Shown: positions 1 through 8,853 of the stretch, piece after piece
Layout of the letters: the number at the start of each line of letters is the position of its first letter
Numbering within the stretch: the stretch's first letter is position 1
Assembly (NCBI RefSeq): GCF_003491345.1
Contig: NZ_CP025512.1
Span: 1-64,000, forward strand
Length of the DNA: 64,000 bases
Origin: Neorhizobium sp. SOG26
GTDB lineage: Bacteria > Pseudomonadota > Alphaproteobacteria > Rhizobiales > Rhizobiaceae
Reading direction: 5' to 3'
Made by a program: the position numbers and the translations under genes
The notes under the pieces: generated by a model
The model's database searches: none
What the model was told of the DNA's origin: nothing
Seen by the model: the letters and a program-made list of their open reading frames with translations, nothing else

Positions 1-1569
1 ATGCAAATGACTACCGTACCGGCCCGTGCAGGTAATGGGGACCACGCGCGGCAGGCATTCGATTCAGTGTGCTCCGAAGCGGCAGGGGAAACATCCGAAA
101 TGAAGCATGATGCGCTTTTTGAGCGGTTCAGTGCACGTCTGAAGGCTCAAGTTGGTCAGGACGTTTATGCAAGCTGGTTTGGACGTCTCAAGCTTCATTC
201 GGTTTCGAAGAGTGTCGTTCGCCTGACGGTTCCGACGACGTTCTTGAAGTCCTGGATCAACAACCGCTATCTCGAGCTCATCACCACCATTCTCCAGGCG
301 GAAGACCCTGAGATCCTGAAAGTCGAGATCCTGGTGCGTAGCGCAAGCCGTGGGCCCCGTGCCTCGGCCGCGACCGAAGAGCGCGCCGCCGGATCCGAGT
401 CCACCAGCACGCCGACGGCAAGCCGCACGCCGAACGCGCCGCGCGAAATCGGCAAGATCGCCGTATTCCCGACCGCCGCATCCACGCCCGTTCGCTCGCA
501 ACAGGCGCCGAGCCCGCTGTTCGGCTCGCCGCTCGACACCCGCTTCACCTTCGACACCTTTATTGAAGGTTCGTCCAACCGCGTGGCACTCGCCGCCGCC
601 AAGACCATCGCGGAAGCCGGTGCAGGCGCCGTGCGCTTCAACCCGCTCTTCATCCATTCGGGTGTCGGCCTTGGCAAGACGCACTTGCTGCAGGCGATCG
701 CCAACGCGGCGGTTGCCAGCGACCGCATGCCGCGCGTCGTCTACCTGACGGCCGAATATTTCATGTGGCGGTTTGCGACCGCCATCCGCGACAACGATGC
801 CCTGACCCTGAAGGACTCGCTGCGCAACATCGACCTGCTGATCATCGACGACATGCAGTTCCTGCAGGGCAAGATGATCCAGAACGAGTTCTGTCACCTG
901 CTCAACATGCTGCTCGACAGCGCCAAGCAGGTCGTGGTTGCTGCCGACCGCGCGCCGTGGGAGCTGGAATCGCTTGATCCGCGTGTTCGCTCGCGCCTCC
1001 AGGGCGGTGTCGCCATCGAGGTGGAAGCGCCCGATTACGAAATGCGCCTCGAGATGCTGAAAGGCCGTCTGGAAGCCGCACGCCAGGAAGATCCGTCGCT
1101 CGACATTCCGGCGGAAATCCTCAACCACGTGGCCCGTAGCGTAACGGCAAGCGGGCGCGAGCTTGAAGGCGCGTTCAACCAGCTCCTGTTCCGCCGCTCG
1201 TTTGAACCGAACCTTACGATCGAACGCGTCGACGAGCTTCTGGCGCACCTCGTGGGTGCCGGTGAAGCCCGGCGGGTGCGCATCGAAGACATCCAGCGCA
1301 TTGTTGCCCGCCACTACAATGTGTCGCGCCAGGAACTGGTGTCGAACCGTCGCACCCGCGTCATCGTCAAGCCGCGCCAGGTGGCGATGTATCTGTCGAA
1401 GACCATGACGCCGCGCTCCTTCCCGGAGATCGGCCGTCGCTTCGGTGGCCGCGATCACACCACGGTCCTGCATGCGGTGCGCAAGATCGAAGAACTCATC
1501 TCGGGCGACAACAAGCTCAGCCACGAGATCGAGCTGCTGAAGCGGCTCATCAACGAAAACAACGCCTGA
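1..1569 (+). CDS. dnaA: Chromosomal replication initiator DnaA
   Basis: DnaA binds DnaA boxes at the origin as an ATP-dependent oligomer, melts the duplex and recruits DnaB. The 522-residue product has an N-terminal helicase/DiaA-interaction domain from about residue 34, a low-complexity Ser/Thr/Ala/Pro linker (about 115-175), an AAA+ core with Walker A GVGLGKT (221-227) and Walker B LLIIDDMQ (about 279-286), and the C-terminal DnaA-box helix-turn-helix with the signature RDHTTVLHA. The reading frame opens at the first base of the window. An internal ATG at about residue 34 (MKHDALF) also fits where conservation usually begins, so the N-terminus is not certain. A strong terminator follows the stop. 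Confidence 0.98.
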   Translation: MQMTTVPARAGNGDHARQAFDSVCSEAAGETSEMKHDALFERFSARLKAQVGQDVYASWFGRLKLHSVSKSVVRLTVPTTFLKSWINNRYLELITTILQAEDPEILKVEILVRSASRGPRASAATEERAAGSESTSTPTASRTPNAPREIGKIAVFPTAASTPVRSQQAPSPLFGSPLDTRFTFDTFIEGSSNRVALAAAKTIAEAGAGAVRFNPLFIHSGVGLGKTHLLQAIANAAVASDRMPRVVYLTAEYFMWRFATAIRDNDALTLKDSLRNIDLLIIDDMQFLQGKMIQNEFCHLLNMLLDSAKQVVVAADRAPWELESLDPRVRSRLQGGVAIEVEAPDYEMRLEMLKGRLEAARQEDPSLDIPAEILNHVARSVTASGRELEGAFNQLLFRRSFEPNLTIERVDELLAHLVGAGEARRVRIEDIQRIVARHYNVSRQELVSNRRTRVIVKPRQVAMYLSKTMTPRSFPEIGRRFGGRDHTTVLHAVRKIEELISGDNKLSHEIELLKRLINENNA

Positions 1570-1575
1570 TATCAC

Positions 1576-1608
1576 TTGTGCCGCCCTTCGAGGCGGCACA
1601 ATGCTTTT
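1576..1608 (+). terminator. Intrinsic terminator of dnaA
   Basis: A 10-bp perfect stem (TTGTGCCGCC at 1576-1585 with GGCGGCACAA at 1592-1601) closes a 6-nt loop and is followed by a short T run. It lies 6 bp after the dnaA stop. Confidence 0.85.
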
Positions 1609-1714
1609 TGGACAGTGGTGGCAGCACTAGCGTCACCGGCCGCCGCAATGGAATTTCCTTGACCGGCGACTGGCGCGGCCTCATGAACGCGATGGACACG
1701 TTCGGGGCCACACC

Positions 1715-2332
1715 ATGTTTCTTCTGTCAGTCGCAATGATCTGGGCGGTGGCCTGCGTCACGCCGGGGCCGAATACGCTGCTCATCATGCGGTATGCGCT
1801 GACGGCGCCGCGCCAGGTCGCCATTCTCGGCGCCTGCGGCACCATTACCGGCACGCTCTGCTGGGGCCTTGCCGGCTGGCTCGGCATCAACGCCCTTTTC
1901 CAGGCTGCACCCTTTGCCTATCTCGCGCTGAAGATCGTTGGCGGCGCCTACCTCGTCTGGCTCGGCGTCAAGATATTCATGGATGTGCGCAAGGCGCGCC
2001 AGAGGGCCGAGCTTGATGCGGTGAGGCCGGACATCTCGCTGAAGACAGCCTACCGCATGGGGCTTGCCACCAATCTCGCAAATCCAAAAACGGCGCTGTT
2101 TGTCGCCTCGCTGTTTGCCGCCACCATGCCGGCCGGCACGCCGTTCCTGTACGGGCTGGCGGCAATCGCCGTGATGATCACCGTCTCGACCATCTATTAC
2201 ACGGTGCTGATAGGGCTCATCACCCACCGCAGGGTCGCTGCTGCCTATCTCAAGGCGAAGAAGAAGATCGACCTTGGTGTCGGAATGGTGTTTGTCGGTT
2301 TCGGCACCAGACTGCTTCTGTCGCACCGGTGA
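1715..2332 (+). CDS. LysE family translocator (amino-acid exporter-like)
   Basis: This 205-residue polytopic inner-membrane protein belongs to the LysE/RhtB family, whose members export amino acids or related metabolites. The N-terminus carries the family signature CVTPGPNTLLIM (about residues 12-23), and about six hydrophobic segments follow. The substrate cannot be read from the sequence. It stands alone between the dnaA terminator and the convergent hemW gene, whose stop is only 12 bp away, so the 3' ends nearly touch. Confidence 0.88.
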   Translation: MFLLSVAMIWAVACVTPGPNTLLIMRYALTAPRQVAILGACGTITGTLCWGLAGWLGINALFQAAPFAYLALKIVGGAYLVWLGVKIFMDVRKARQRAELDAVRPDISLKTAYRMGLATNLANPKTALFVASLFAATMPAGTPFLYGLAAIAVMITVSTIYYTVLIGLITHRRVAAAYLKAKKKIDLGVGMVFVGFGTRLLLSHR

Positions 2333-2344
2333 GGCGCGAAAGCG

Positions 2345-3523
2345 TCAGCAGGCGAGATCTGCGACAACCGCGTCCAGGATCAGCATGCCGGACGGTGTGC
2401 ATCGAAGACGGGAATTGCCAAGCCGCTCGATAAAACCGTGCTCGAGCAGGCGTTCCTCTCGCACCGGGTCCGGATCGCGACCGGAAAGCTGCTGCCAGCG
2501 CGCCAGATCGACGCCTTCGCGCAGGCGAAGGCCCATCAGTAGCAGTTCATCGGCCTGCTCCTCGTCATCGAGGATCTCCTGCTCCAGCATGCCGTGGCCG
2601 ATACTCTCCACCTGTTCAAGCCAGGTTTCCGGGCGGCGCTCCGTGGCGGTGGCAATCTTGTTGCGACCGCGCGTCAGGCGGCCATGCGCGCCGGGGCCTA
2701 TCCCGGCATAATCGCCATAACGCCAGTAGGTGAGGTTGTGGCGGCTTTCAGCACCTGGTTTTGCATGGTTGGAGACCTCGTAGGCCGGCATGCCATGCGC
2801 TTCGGTGATTTCCTGCGTTGCCTCATAAAGCAATGCGGATTGATCCCCGTCGGGAACGATCAGCTTGCCCGCCTTGTGCAGGCCGAAGAAGGGCGTGCCT
2901 TCCTCGATCGTCAGCTGGTAGAGCGAAAGGTGGTCGACGGCGAAGGAAATCGCCTGCTTCAACTCGGCTTCCCATGCCTCCACCGTCTGGCCGGGGCGCG
3001 CATAGATGAGGTCGAAGCTCATGCGCGGAAAGATCTCGCGTGCCAACCCGATCGCCTTCACGGCGTCGGCCACGTCGTGCAGACGCCCGAGGAACCGCAG
3101 GTCGGTGTCATTGAGCGCCTGGACGCCGAGCGACACACGATTGACGCCGGCTGAGCGGTAGCCGCGAAAGCGGGTTGCCTCGACGCTGGACGGGTTGGCC
3201 TCCATGGTAATCTCGATGCCATCCGGCACGTGCCAATAGCTGGAGATGCCGTCGAGGATCGCGGCCACCGTGGCAGGATCCATCAGCGAGGGCGTTCCGC
3301 CGCCAAGGAAGATGCTGGTCACGGTCTTTGGCCCGCTCAACTGCCGCATCACCTCCATTTCCCTCAGGAATGCGGCGGTAAAGCGCGGCTGGTCGACCGG
3401 TTGATGTCGGACGTGGCTGTTGAAGTCACAATACGGGCATTTGGCCGCACAAAAGGGCCAATGCACGTAAACCCCGAAGCCGGGTTCACCGGTATCGGGC
3501 AGGAGAGGGGCAGCAGGGTTCAA
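2345..3523 (-). CDS. hemW: Radical SAM HemW-like protein (coproporphyrinogen III oxidase family)
   Basis: HemW proteins are radical-SAM relatives of oxygen-independent coproporphyrinogen oxidase HemN and are thought to act as heme chaperones. The sequence has the 4Fe-4S motif CAAKCPYC followed by DF. It lacks the fourth cysteine found in true HemN (CxxxCxxCxC), which favours HemW. The GGGTPSL motif is also present. I chose the TTG at 3523, which starts 7 nt after the rdgB stop and gives 392 residues. A longer frame opens at 3598 but would overlap rdgB by 68 bp and adds a non-conserved basic extension. It is the distal gene of rph-VOC-rdgB-hemW. Confidence 0.9.
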   Translation of the reverse strand: MNPAAPLLPDTGEPGFGVYVHWPFCAAKCPYCDFNSHVRHQPVDQPRFTAAFLREMEVMRQLSGPKTVTSIFLGGGTPSLMDPATVAAILDGISSYWHVPDGIEITMEANPSSVEATRFRGYRSAGVNRVSLGVQALNDTDLRFLGRLHDVADAVKAIGLAREIFPRMSFDLIYARPGQTVEAWEAELKQAISFAVDHLSLYQLTIEEGTPFFGLHKAGKLIVPDGDQSALLYEATQEITEAHGMPAYEVSNHAKPGAESRHNLTYWRYGDYAGIGPGAHGRLTRGRNKIATATERRPETWLEQVESIGHGMLEQEILDDEEQADELLLMGLRLREGVDLARWQQLSGRDPDPVREERLLEHGFIERLGNSRLRCTPSGMLILDAVVADLAC

Positions 3524-3530
3524 GTTGGGC

Positions 3531-4175
3531 TCACGTTTCCAGGCAGGTCTCGACGAAGCGCTTGAAGGCGCGTGCCCGGTGCGACAGGGCCTGGGCATCG
3601 CCCGGCTTCCAGCCGTGCTTCTGATCGCTGCTCATTTCCCCGAATGTAGTATCGAAGCCCTGTGGCTGAAAGATGGGGTCGTAGCCAAAACCATCGGTGC
3701 CGCGCGGCGGCCAGACGACCGTGCCTTCGACTTCGCCGCGGAAAAGCTCTGTGTGTCCATCTGGCCAGGCGAGGCAGAGCACGCTGACGAAACGGCAGCT
3801 GCGCTGCTCCGGCGTCGTCGCGCCTTTGTCCTGCAGCGCCTTTTCCACCTTTTCCATCGCCATGGCAAAGTCACGGCTGCCGTCTTCACGTTCGGCCCAG
3901 TTGGCCGTATAGACGCCTGGAGCGCCATCTAACGCGTCAATGACGATGCCGCTGTCATCGGACAGCGCCGGCAGGCCGGATGCCTTGGCAGAGGCGAGTG
4001 CCTTGATCGCGGCATTCTCCTCGAATGTCGTGCCCGTCTCATCGGGCTCCTCGAACTTCAGGTCGGCGGCAGATTTCGCCGAGAAGCCGAAAGGCGCGAT
4101 AAGTTCGGCAATCTCGCGGATCTTGCCGGCATTGTGGCTGGCAACGACAATGGTTTTCGTGTCGAGCTTTCGCAT
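3531..4175 (-). CDS. rdgB: XTP/dITP pyrophosphatase (house-cleaning NTPase)
   Basis: This Ham1/RdgB family enzyme hydrolyses dITP, ITP and XTP to the monophosphate and pyrophosphate, which keeps deaminated purines out of DNA and RNA. The 214-residue product shows the substrate-binding start [10 protein letters not shown] (about 13-22), the metal-site segment LSDDSGI, and the conserved [11 protein letters not shown] and [13 protein letters not shown] blocks near the C-terminus. It is 7 bp downstream of a VOC gene and just ahead of hemW on the same strand, so probably part of one transcript. Confidence 0.97.
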   Translation of the reverse strand: MRKLDTKTIVVASHNAGKIREIAELIAPFGFSAKSAADLKFEEPDETGTTFEENAAIKALASAKASGLPALSDDSGIVIDALDGAPGVYTANWAEREDGSRDFAMAMEKVEKALQDKGATTPEQRSCRFVSVLCLAWPDGHTELFRGEVEGTVVWPPRGTDGFGYDPIFQPQGFDTTFGEMSSDQKHGWKPGDAQALSHRARAFKRFVETCLET

Positions 4176-4182
4176 GACGGTC

Positions 4183-4590
4183 CTATTCGAGATTCCAGAG
4201 TTTGGGCTCAGCGCATTCCAGGCTGTTGCCGGCCGGATCGCGGAAATAGATCGAGTGCGCGCCGTTCGACCAGCGGAAGTCGCTTTCGATCGCGATGCCC
4301 GCCTTGTTCAGCTTTTCGACCATCCTGTCAATTGCCTCGCCGCTCATCCGGAAGCAGGCGTGGCCGGGGCCGGTGGCGCCATGCGCTGGAACCGGCAGGC
4401 CATCGACTGGAGAAGGCTTGATCGTCTCCGCCGGATTGAAGATCAGCAGGATGCTGTTGCCGCAGCGGAAGAAGACATGTCGTTCTCCCGCCCGCAGCAC
4501 TTTTTCAAGCCCGAGGATGCCGCCGTAGAAGGCTTCGGCGGCATCAAGGTCAGCCGCATAAAGCGCAGTTTCAAGAATGCCGTCGATCAA
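4183..4590 (-). CDS. VOC (glyoxalase/dioxygenase-fold) family protein
   Basis: This 135-residue single-domain protein has the vicinal-oxygen-chelate fold pattern: two beta-alpha-beta-beta-beta halves beginning [20 protein letters not shown] and [13 protein letters not shown]-terminal half ends in [17 protein letters not shown], where the glutamate is the typical metal ligand. Members include glyoxalase I, fosfomycin-resistance proteins and dioxygenases, and the sequence does not say which reaction this one performs. It lies between rph and rdgB on the same strand with gaps of 16 and 7 bp, so it is probably co-transcribed with housekeeping genes. Confidence 0.85.
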   Translation of the reverse strand: MIDGILETALYAADLDAAEAFYGGILGLEKVLRAGERHVFFRCGNSILLIFNPAETIKPSPVDGLPVPAHGATGPGHACFRMSGEAIDRMVEKLNKAGIAIESDFRWSNGAHSIYFRDPAGNSLECAEPKLWNLE

Positions 4591-4606
4591 GGGCCCCTCC
4601 GTCGTC

Positions 4607-5323
4607 TCAGGCGATGGCCTGCTTCTGCAGCGCCACCAGTTCCTGGGTTCCGTCCTGGGCGAGCGCCAGGAGCTTCAGGAATTCTTCCTGGGTGAAGGGT
4701 GCACCTTCGGCGGTTCCCTGGATTTCAACGATGCCGCCGGAGCCGGTCATGACAAAGTTCGCATCGGTTTCAGCTGCCGAGTCTTCCAGGTAATCAAGGT
4801 CGATCACCGGCTGGTTGGCGAAGATACCGCAGGAAATCGCTGCAACATGGTCCTTCAGCACCTTCTCCACCTTGATCATCGAGCGGGCTTCCATCCACTT
4901 CAGGCAATCGTAGAGGGCAATCCAGCCGCCGGTGATGGAGGCGGTACGGGTGCCGCCATCAGCCTGGATGACGTCACAGTCCACGGTGATCTGCTTTTCG
5001 CCAAGCGCCTCCAGATCCACCACTGCACGAAGCGAGCGGCCGATCAGGCGCTGGATTTCCTGGGTACGTCCGCCCTGCTTGCCGGCAGCCGCTTCCCGCT
5101 TCATCCGGTCGCCGGTGGCGCGCGGCAGCATGCCGTATTCGGCCGTTACCCAACCCTTGCCGGAATTGCGCAGCCACGGCGGCGTCTTTTCTTCAAGGCT
5201 TGCGGTGCACAGCACGTGCGTGTCGCCGAACTTGACGAGGCAGGAGCCTTCCGCATGCTTGGAGAAATTGCGCTCGAACGAAACCTTGCGCATCTGGTTC
5301 AACTGTCTGCCTGAAGGCCGCAT
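4607..5323 (-). CDS. rph: Ribonuclease PH
   Basis: RNase PH is a phosphate-dependent 3'-5' exoribonuclease that trims tRNA precursors after the CCA end. The 238 residues match the full family length. Typical segments are the N-terminal [33 protein letters not shown], the RNA-binding [16 protein letters not shown] and [18 protein letters not shown], where the phosphate-binding residues lie. It is first in the minus-strand group running to hemW and divergent from hrcA, with 160 bp between them. Confidence 0.98.
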   Translation of the reverse strand: MRPSGRQLNQMRKVSFERNFSKHAEGSCLVKFGDTHVLCTASLEEKTPPWLRNSGKGWVTAEYGMLPRATGDRMKREAAAGKQGGRTQEIQRLIGRSLRAVVDLEALGEKQITVDCDVIQADGGTRTASITGGWIALYDCLKWMEARSMIKVEKVLKDHVAAISCGIFANQPVIDLDYLEDSAAETDANFVMTGSGGIVEIQGTAEGAPFTQEEFLKLLALAQDGTQELVALQKQAIA

Positions 5324-5421
5324 GCCCTACTCCTATCGCTTTTGCAGCCTTCTAAGGCGCTGGCGGGCCATTTGCAAAGGGAAAGCCTTCGGATGAGGGC
5401 GAGGAAGCGTCGTTTCCCCTT

Positions 5422-5450
5422 TTGCTGGACGATTGGAATGATTATATTTT
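5422..5450 (+). promoter_or_regulatory. Predicted sigma-70-type promoter of hrcA, overlapping the rph promoter
   Basis: TTGCTG (5422-5427), a 17-bp spacer and TATTTT (5445-5450) read toward hrcA. On the other strand a perfect TATAAT (5446-5441) overlaps the same bases and reads toward rph, though its -35 is poor. The two divergent genes may compete for polymerase here. No CIRCE inverted repeat is visible. Confidence 0.5.
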
Positions 5451-5483
5451 CACCCACGCATGATTGGTAGGTGAAGGAAGTAA

Positions 5484-6563
5484 ATGGCGTTTTCGGCACC
5501 GACGGGCAGGGACACCGGCTCTGTACTAGACGATCGTTCGCGGGAAATTTTCCGACGCATTGTGGAAAGCTATCTGGAAACGGGAGAGCCGCTGGGTTCC
5601 CGCAACCTGTCGCGCCTCCTGCCGATGTCGCTTTCTCCGGCCTCTGTTCGCAATGTCATGAGCGACCTGGAAGAGCTTGGGCTTATCTATTCGCCGCATA
5701 TCAGCGCCGGCCGCCTGCCCACCCAGACAGGGCTGCGTTTTTTCGTTGATGCCTTCATGCAGGTCGGCAGCCTTTCGGAAGACGACCGCGCCAGCATCGA
5801 CCGGCAGATACGGCCAGCCAACCGCGACCAACCGCTCGAAAGCCTGATGGCTGAAGCGAGCCTGATGTTGTCGGGCGTGTCGCGCGGGGCCGGCATCGTC
5901 ATCACCACCAAGAGCGATCCGGTGCTGAAGCATGTGGAGTTCATCCGGCTCGAGCCCACCAAGGCGCTTGCGGTGCTAGTCGGCGACCATAACCAGGTCG
6001 AAAACCGTATTATCGAGCTGCCGGCGGGCGTGACTTCGTCGCAGCTGACGGAAGCAGCCAATTTCCTCAATGCGCATCTTGCCGGCCAGACGCTGGTGGA
6101 ACTGCGCAGCGAACTGGCGCAGCTCAAGGACAAGGTGCAGGGCGAGCTTTATGCGCTCTCCCAGGATCTTGTAGAACGAGGCTTGGCAGTCTGGTCAGGG
6201 GACGCTGAGGATGGCAAGCCGAGCCAGCTCATCGTGCGCGGCCGCGCCAATCTCCTGCAGGGCTTGGAGGACACGGCCGATCTCGATCGTCTGCGCCTGC
6301 TGTTCGACGACCTCGAAAAGAAAGACAGCCTGATCGAAATCCTGGATCTCGCTGAAAAGGGACCGGGCGTGCGGATCTTCATTGGCTCGGAGAACAAACT
6401 CTTCTCCTTGTCCGGCTCGTCGCTGATTGTTGCGCCTTATCGCGATGGCGAGGAGCGTATTGTGGGTGCCGTTGGTGTTATCGGCCCGACACGGCTTAAT
6501 TATTCGCGGATCGTGCCGATGGTGGACTATACCGCCCAGCTCCTGGCCCGGTTGTCGCGCTAG
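5484..6563 (+). CDS. hrcA: Heat-inducible transcription repressor HrcA
   Basis: HrcA represses class I heat-shock operons such as groESL by binding the CIRCE operator. The 359-residue product has the N-terminal winged helix (RSREIFRRIVESYLETGEP, then SPASVRNVMSDLEELGLI), the ISAGRLPTQTGLRFFVD segment, and the C-terminal HrcA domain ending GAVGVIGPTRLNYSRIVPMV. The start is supported by GAAGGAAG just upstream of the ATG. It sits ahead of grpE, the usual bacterial arrangement, but with a separate predicted heat-shock promoter between them. Confidence 0.98.
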   Translation: MAFSAPTGRDTGSVLDDRSREIFRRIVESYLETGEPLGSRNLSRLLPMSLSPASVRNVMSDLEELGLIYSPHISAGRLPTQTGLRFFVDAFMQVGSLSEDDRASIDRQIRPANRDQPLESLMAEASLMLSGVSRGAGIVITTKSDPVLKHVEFIRLEPTKALAVLVGDHNQVENRIIELPAGVTSSQLTEAANFLNAHLAGQTLVELRSELAQLKDKVQGELYALSQDLVERGLAVWSGDAEDGKPSQLIVRGRANLLQGLEDTADLDRLRLLFDDLEKKDSLIEILDLAEKGPGVRIFIGSENKLFSLSGSSLIVAPYRDGEERIVGAVGVIGPTRLNYSRIVPMVDYTAQLLARLSR

Positions 6564-6601
6564 GCGCGCAGCCGCAACACTCTTCCAACTTTTTCCAGAG
6601 C

Positions 6602-6630
6602 CTTGATTTTTTCGACCTAAACCTCGATAT
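6602..6630 (+). promoter_or_regulatory. Predicted RpoH (sigma-32) heat-shock promoter of grpE
   Basis: CTTGAT (6602-6607), 15 bp, CTCGATAT (6623-6630), resembling the alphaproteobacterial RpoH pattern CTTG followed by a C-rich -10 ending in TAT. The same 15-bp spacing occurs in front of hsp20 in this window. Confidence 0.5.
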
Positions 6631-6697
6631 CGGGCACAAATCCAGCGGCAGGCCGCACGGCCCCCTGATACACCCCAAGCAATAACCGGAGACCGTC

Positions 6698-7363
6698 ATG
6701 ACCGACGAAACCAAGAAGAACGGACCTGACGCAACTGCCGCCGAAAATACGGCGGAAGCCGTGGCGTCTGCTCTTGAGGAAGCGGCTGAGCGCCATGCCG
6801 CCGAGGCGGCCGCCGCCGCGCAGGCTGCACCGAACGAGCCCGATCCGATTGAAGTGCTGAAGAACGAAAACGACGAGCTGCGTGACCGCTTCCTGCGGCT
6901 GGCCGCTGAGATGGACAACCTGCGTCGCCGCACCGAACGCGACGTGAAGGATGCCAAGTCCTATGCGATTGCCGGTTTCGCCCGCGACATGCTCGCCGTT
7001 TCCGACAACCTTCGTCGCGCGATTGATGCTGTTCCGGCCGAAAACCGCGAAGGCGCCGATGCAACGCTTCAGGCGCTGCTTGAGGGCGTGGAGATGACCG
7101 AGCGCTCCATGCTCTCGGCGCTCGAGCGTCACGGCGTGAAGAAGATCGAGGCTGAAAACCAGAAGTTCGACCCGAACTTCCACCAGGCCATGTTCGAGAT
7201 CCCGAACCCGAACGTGCCGAACAACACGGTTGTCCAGGTCGTGCAGGCAGGCTTCACCATTGGCGAGCGTGTGCTGCGTCCTGCCATGGTCGGCGTTGCC
7301 AAGGGCGGCCCGAAGGCCGATGCGGCGCCTGCCCAGGAAGCTGCCGGCGAACAGCAGAACTGA
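6698..7363 (+). CDS. grpE: Nucleotide exchange factor GrpE
   Basis: GrpE releases ADP from DnaK and so drives the Hsp70 chaperone cycle; it also acts as a thermosensor. The 221-residue protein has an acidic, alanine-rich N-terminal region, a long helical dimerisation segment (about 48-100, [22 protein letters not shown]) and the C-terminal beta domain with the signature [14 protein letters not shown]...[26 protein letters not shown] lies 8 bp before the ATG. It follows hrcA, and a bidirectional terminator separates it from convergent ptsN. Confidence 0.98.
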   Translation: MTDETKKNGPDATAAENTAEAVASALEEAAERHAAEAAAAAQAAPNEPDPIEVLKNENDELRDRFLRLAAEMDNLRRRTERDVKDAKSYAIAGFARDMLAVSDNLRRAIDAVPAENREGADATLQALLEGVEMTERSMLSALERHGVKKIEAENQKFDPNFHQAMFEIPNPNVPNNTVVQVVQAGFTIGERVLRPAMVGVAKGGPKADAAPAQEAAGEQQN

Positions 7364-7417
7364 TCATGCATGGACAGCGGCGGCCTCTGAGACTAGGGGC
7401 TGCCAAAGGAAATACAA

Positions 7418-7456
7418 AACCGCCCGGCGCTTTTCCAGCTGCAGGGCGGTTCCGTT
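7418..7456. terminator. Bidirectional terminator between grpE and ptsN
   Basis: AACCGCCC (7418-7425) pairs with GGGCGGTT (7444-7451) around an 18-nt loop. T-rich tracts lie on the outer side for both strands, and it serves the two convergent genes. Confidence 0.75.
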
Positions 7457-7485
7457 TCGTCCCCACGAAAACTTAGAGGCGGCTT

Positions 7486-7950
7486 CTAAGCCGCGTGGTT
7501 TGCCTGTTCCTCGTTGAGGAAGGCATAGATGGCCGAGGCGGAGTCGGTCTTGCGCAGCTTGGCAACCAGTTCCTGGTCGCGCAGCACGCGGGCAATGCGC
7601 GACAGGGCCTTCAGGTGGTCGGCACCAGCACCCTCCGGTGCCAGCAGCAGGAATACGAGGTCGACGGGTTCGTCGTCCAGCGCTTCAAAATCAACCGGCG
7701 CCTCGAGGCGCGCAAAGATCCCCTTGATGGACGTGATGCTGCTCAGCTTTCCATGCGGAATGGCAATGCCATGGCCGACGCCAGTCGAGCCGAGCCGTTC
7801 CCGCTGCAGGATCACGTCAAAGATTTCCCGTTCGGCAACGCCTGTCAGCTTGGAGGCCTTGGCCGCCAATTCCTGCAGGAGTTGCTTTTTGGAATTCACT
7901 TTAAGGGCAGGAATAATTGCATCTTGCTGCAGCAAATCTGCCAAAGCCAT
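7486..7950 (-). CDS. ptsN: PTS IIA-like nitrogen-regulatory protein PtsN (EIIA-Ntr)
   Basis: EIIA-Ntr is the terminal phosphoacceptor of the PtsP-PtsO-PtsN regulatory phosphorelay, which links nitrogen and carbon status to potassium transport and ABC transporters. The 154 residues form one PTS_EIIA type-2 domain. The active-site histidine is H66 in GVGHGIAIPHGKL. It lies 81 bp downstream of hpf on the same strand in the conserved rpoN-hpf-ptsN cluster. Confidence 0.96.
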   Translation of the reverse strand: MALADLLQQDAIIPALKVNSKKQLLQELAAKASKLTGVAEREIFDVILQRERLGSTGVGHGIAIPHGKLSSITSIKGIFARLEAPVDFEALDDEPVDLVFLLLAPEGAGADHLKALSRIARVLRDQELVAKLRKTDSASAIYAFLNEEQANHAA

Positions 7951-8031
7951 TTCTCATCATCCTTCGTGCCGCAAGGGCTTGCGCCTCAGGCGAATAGAAA
8001 GCGCCGTTGCCGACGCTTTCCGGTAGATCTC

Positions 8032-8610
8032 TCAGTTCTTGATATTGGCGGAGTCGATCCAGCCAATATTGCCGTCAGGGCGGCGGTAAACGATGTTCAG
8101 CTGTTCCTTGCCGGGGCTGCGGAAAAGCAGAACAGGTTCATCGGTCATATCAAGCGCCATCACGGCACTTGCCACCGACATGGTCTTCAGCGGCCTGGAG
8201 CTTTCGGCCACGATCGTCGGCGCGAAATCCTCTGGCACTTCGTCTGCTTCATCCGGTACGCCGTCCATAACCGTATAGGCCACTTCGGCCGAGCCATTTG
8301 CTTGCGTGTTACCGGCGTGATGGTCCTTCAGGCGGCGCTTGTAGCGGCGAAGCCGCTTTTCGATCCGCTCAGCTGCGGCATCAAAGCTGCCCTGGGGGTC
8401 GTTTGCCTCTCCTGCAGCGTGCAAAACGATCCCAGTATCGAGATGTACTTTGCAGTCGGCAGAAAATCGTGATCCCGATTTGACCACGACGACTTGGCTA
8501 GAATACCCCCCGTCGAAGTATTTTGTTACCGCTTCTCCGATGTGGTCCTCGATCTTTTGACGGAACGAGTCACCAATTTCCATATGTTTACCGGATACAC
8601 GCACACTCAT
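8032..8610 (-). CDS. hpf: Long-form ribosome hibernation promoting factor (HPF/RaiA)
   Basis: HPF-long pairs 70S ribosomes into inactive 100S dimers in stationary phase. The protein (192 residues from the chosen ATG) has an N-terminal S30AE domain (MSVRVSGKHMEIGDSFRQKI to about residue 100) and a C-terminal dimerisation domain (about 135-190, LKTMSVASAVMALDMTDEPVLLFRS). A longer in-frame opening at 8784 exists, but conservation starts at MSVRV, and AGAAGGAAG precedes this ATG. It lies between rpoN and ptsN, with 243 bp to rpoN. Confidence 0.95.
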   Translation of the reverse strand: MSVRVSGKHMEIGDSFRQKIEDHIGEAVTKYFDGGYSSQVVVVKSGSRFSADCKVHLDTGIVLHAAGEANDPQGSFDAAAERIEKRLRRYKRRLKDHHAGNTQANGSAEVAYTVMDGVPDEADEVPEDFAPTIVAESSRPLKTMSVASAVMALDMTDEPVLLFRSPGKEQLNIVYRRPDGNIGWIDSANIKN

Positions 8611-8853
8611 GGAGTTCTTCCTTCTTGTCGTGACTTGCGTGTTCCAGTCTACGCCAAGCCGCCGCCTCATCCAAGCTCTTCGCTCGCCACAAGGTGAAAT
8701 AGCTGCGTTCGTTCCTGCTGGGATGGGAGGATTGCTGTGTCCGGTACCCGTGCTGTTGCGGCGGGCTTCTAATGCCGCCTTCACGAAATGTCAACAACTG
8801 CAAGGAAGCGGAAAATTAACGAACGCTAAACCACGTTGGACGATGGCGTTACT
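8611..8853. other. Gap between rpoN and hpf
   Basis: 243 bp with no convincing gene. The hpf reading frame continues upstream into it without matching the family. It probably holds the hpf promoter, but I see no clear -35/-10 pair or terminator hairpin. Confidence 0.5.

Noticed and set aside
64..1599. A 511-codon open frame antisense to dnaA
   Set aside because: High-GC codon bias keeps the opposite frame open; the translation is Arg/His/Val-rich, resembles no family and lies entirely over dnaA.
5324..5483. CIRCE operator upstream of hrcA
   Set aside because: The TTAGCACTC-N9-GAGTGCTAA inverted repeat is not present.
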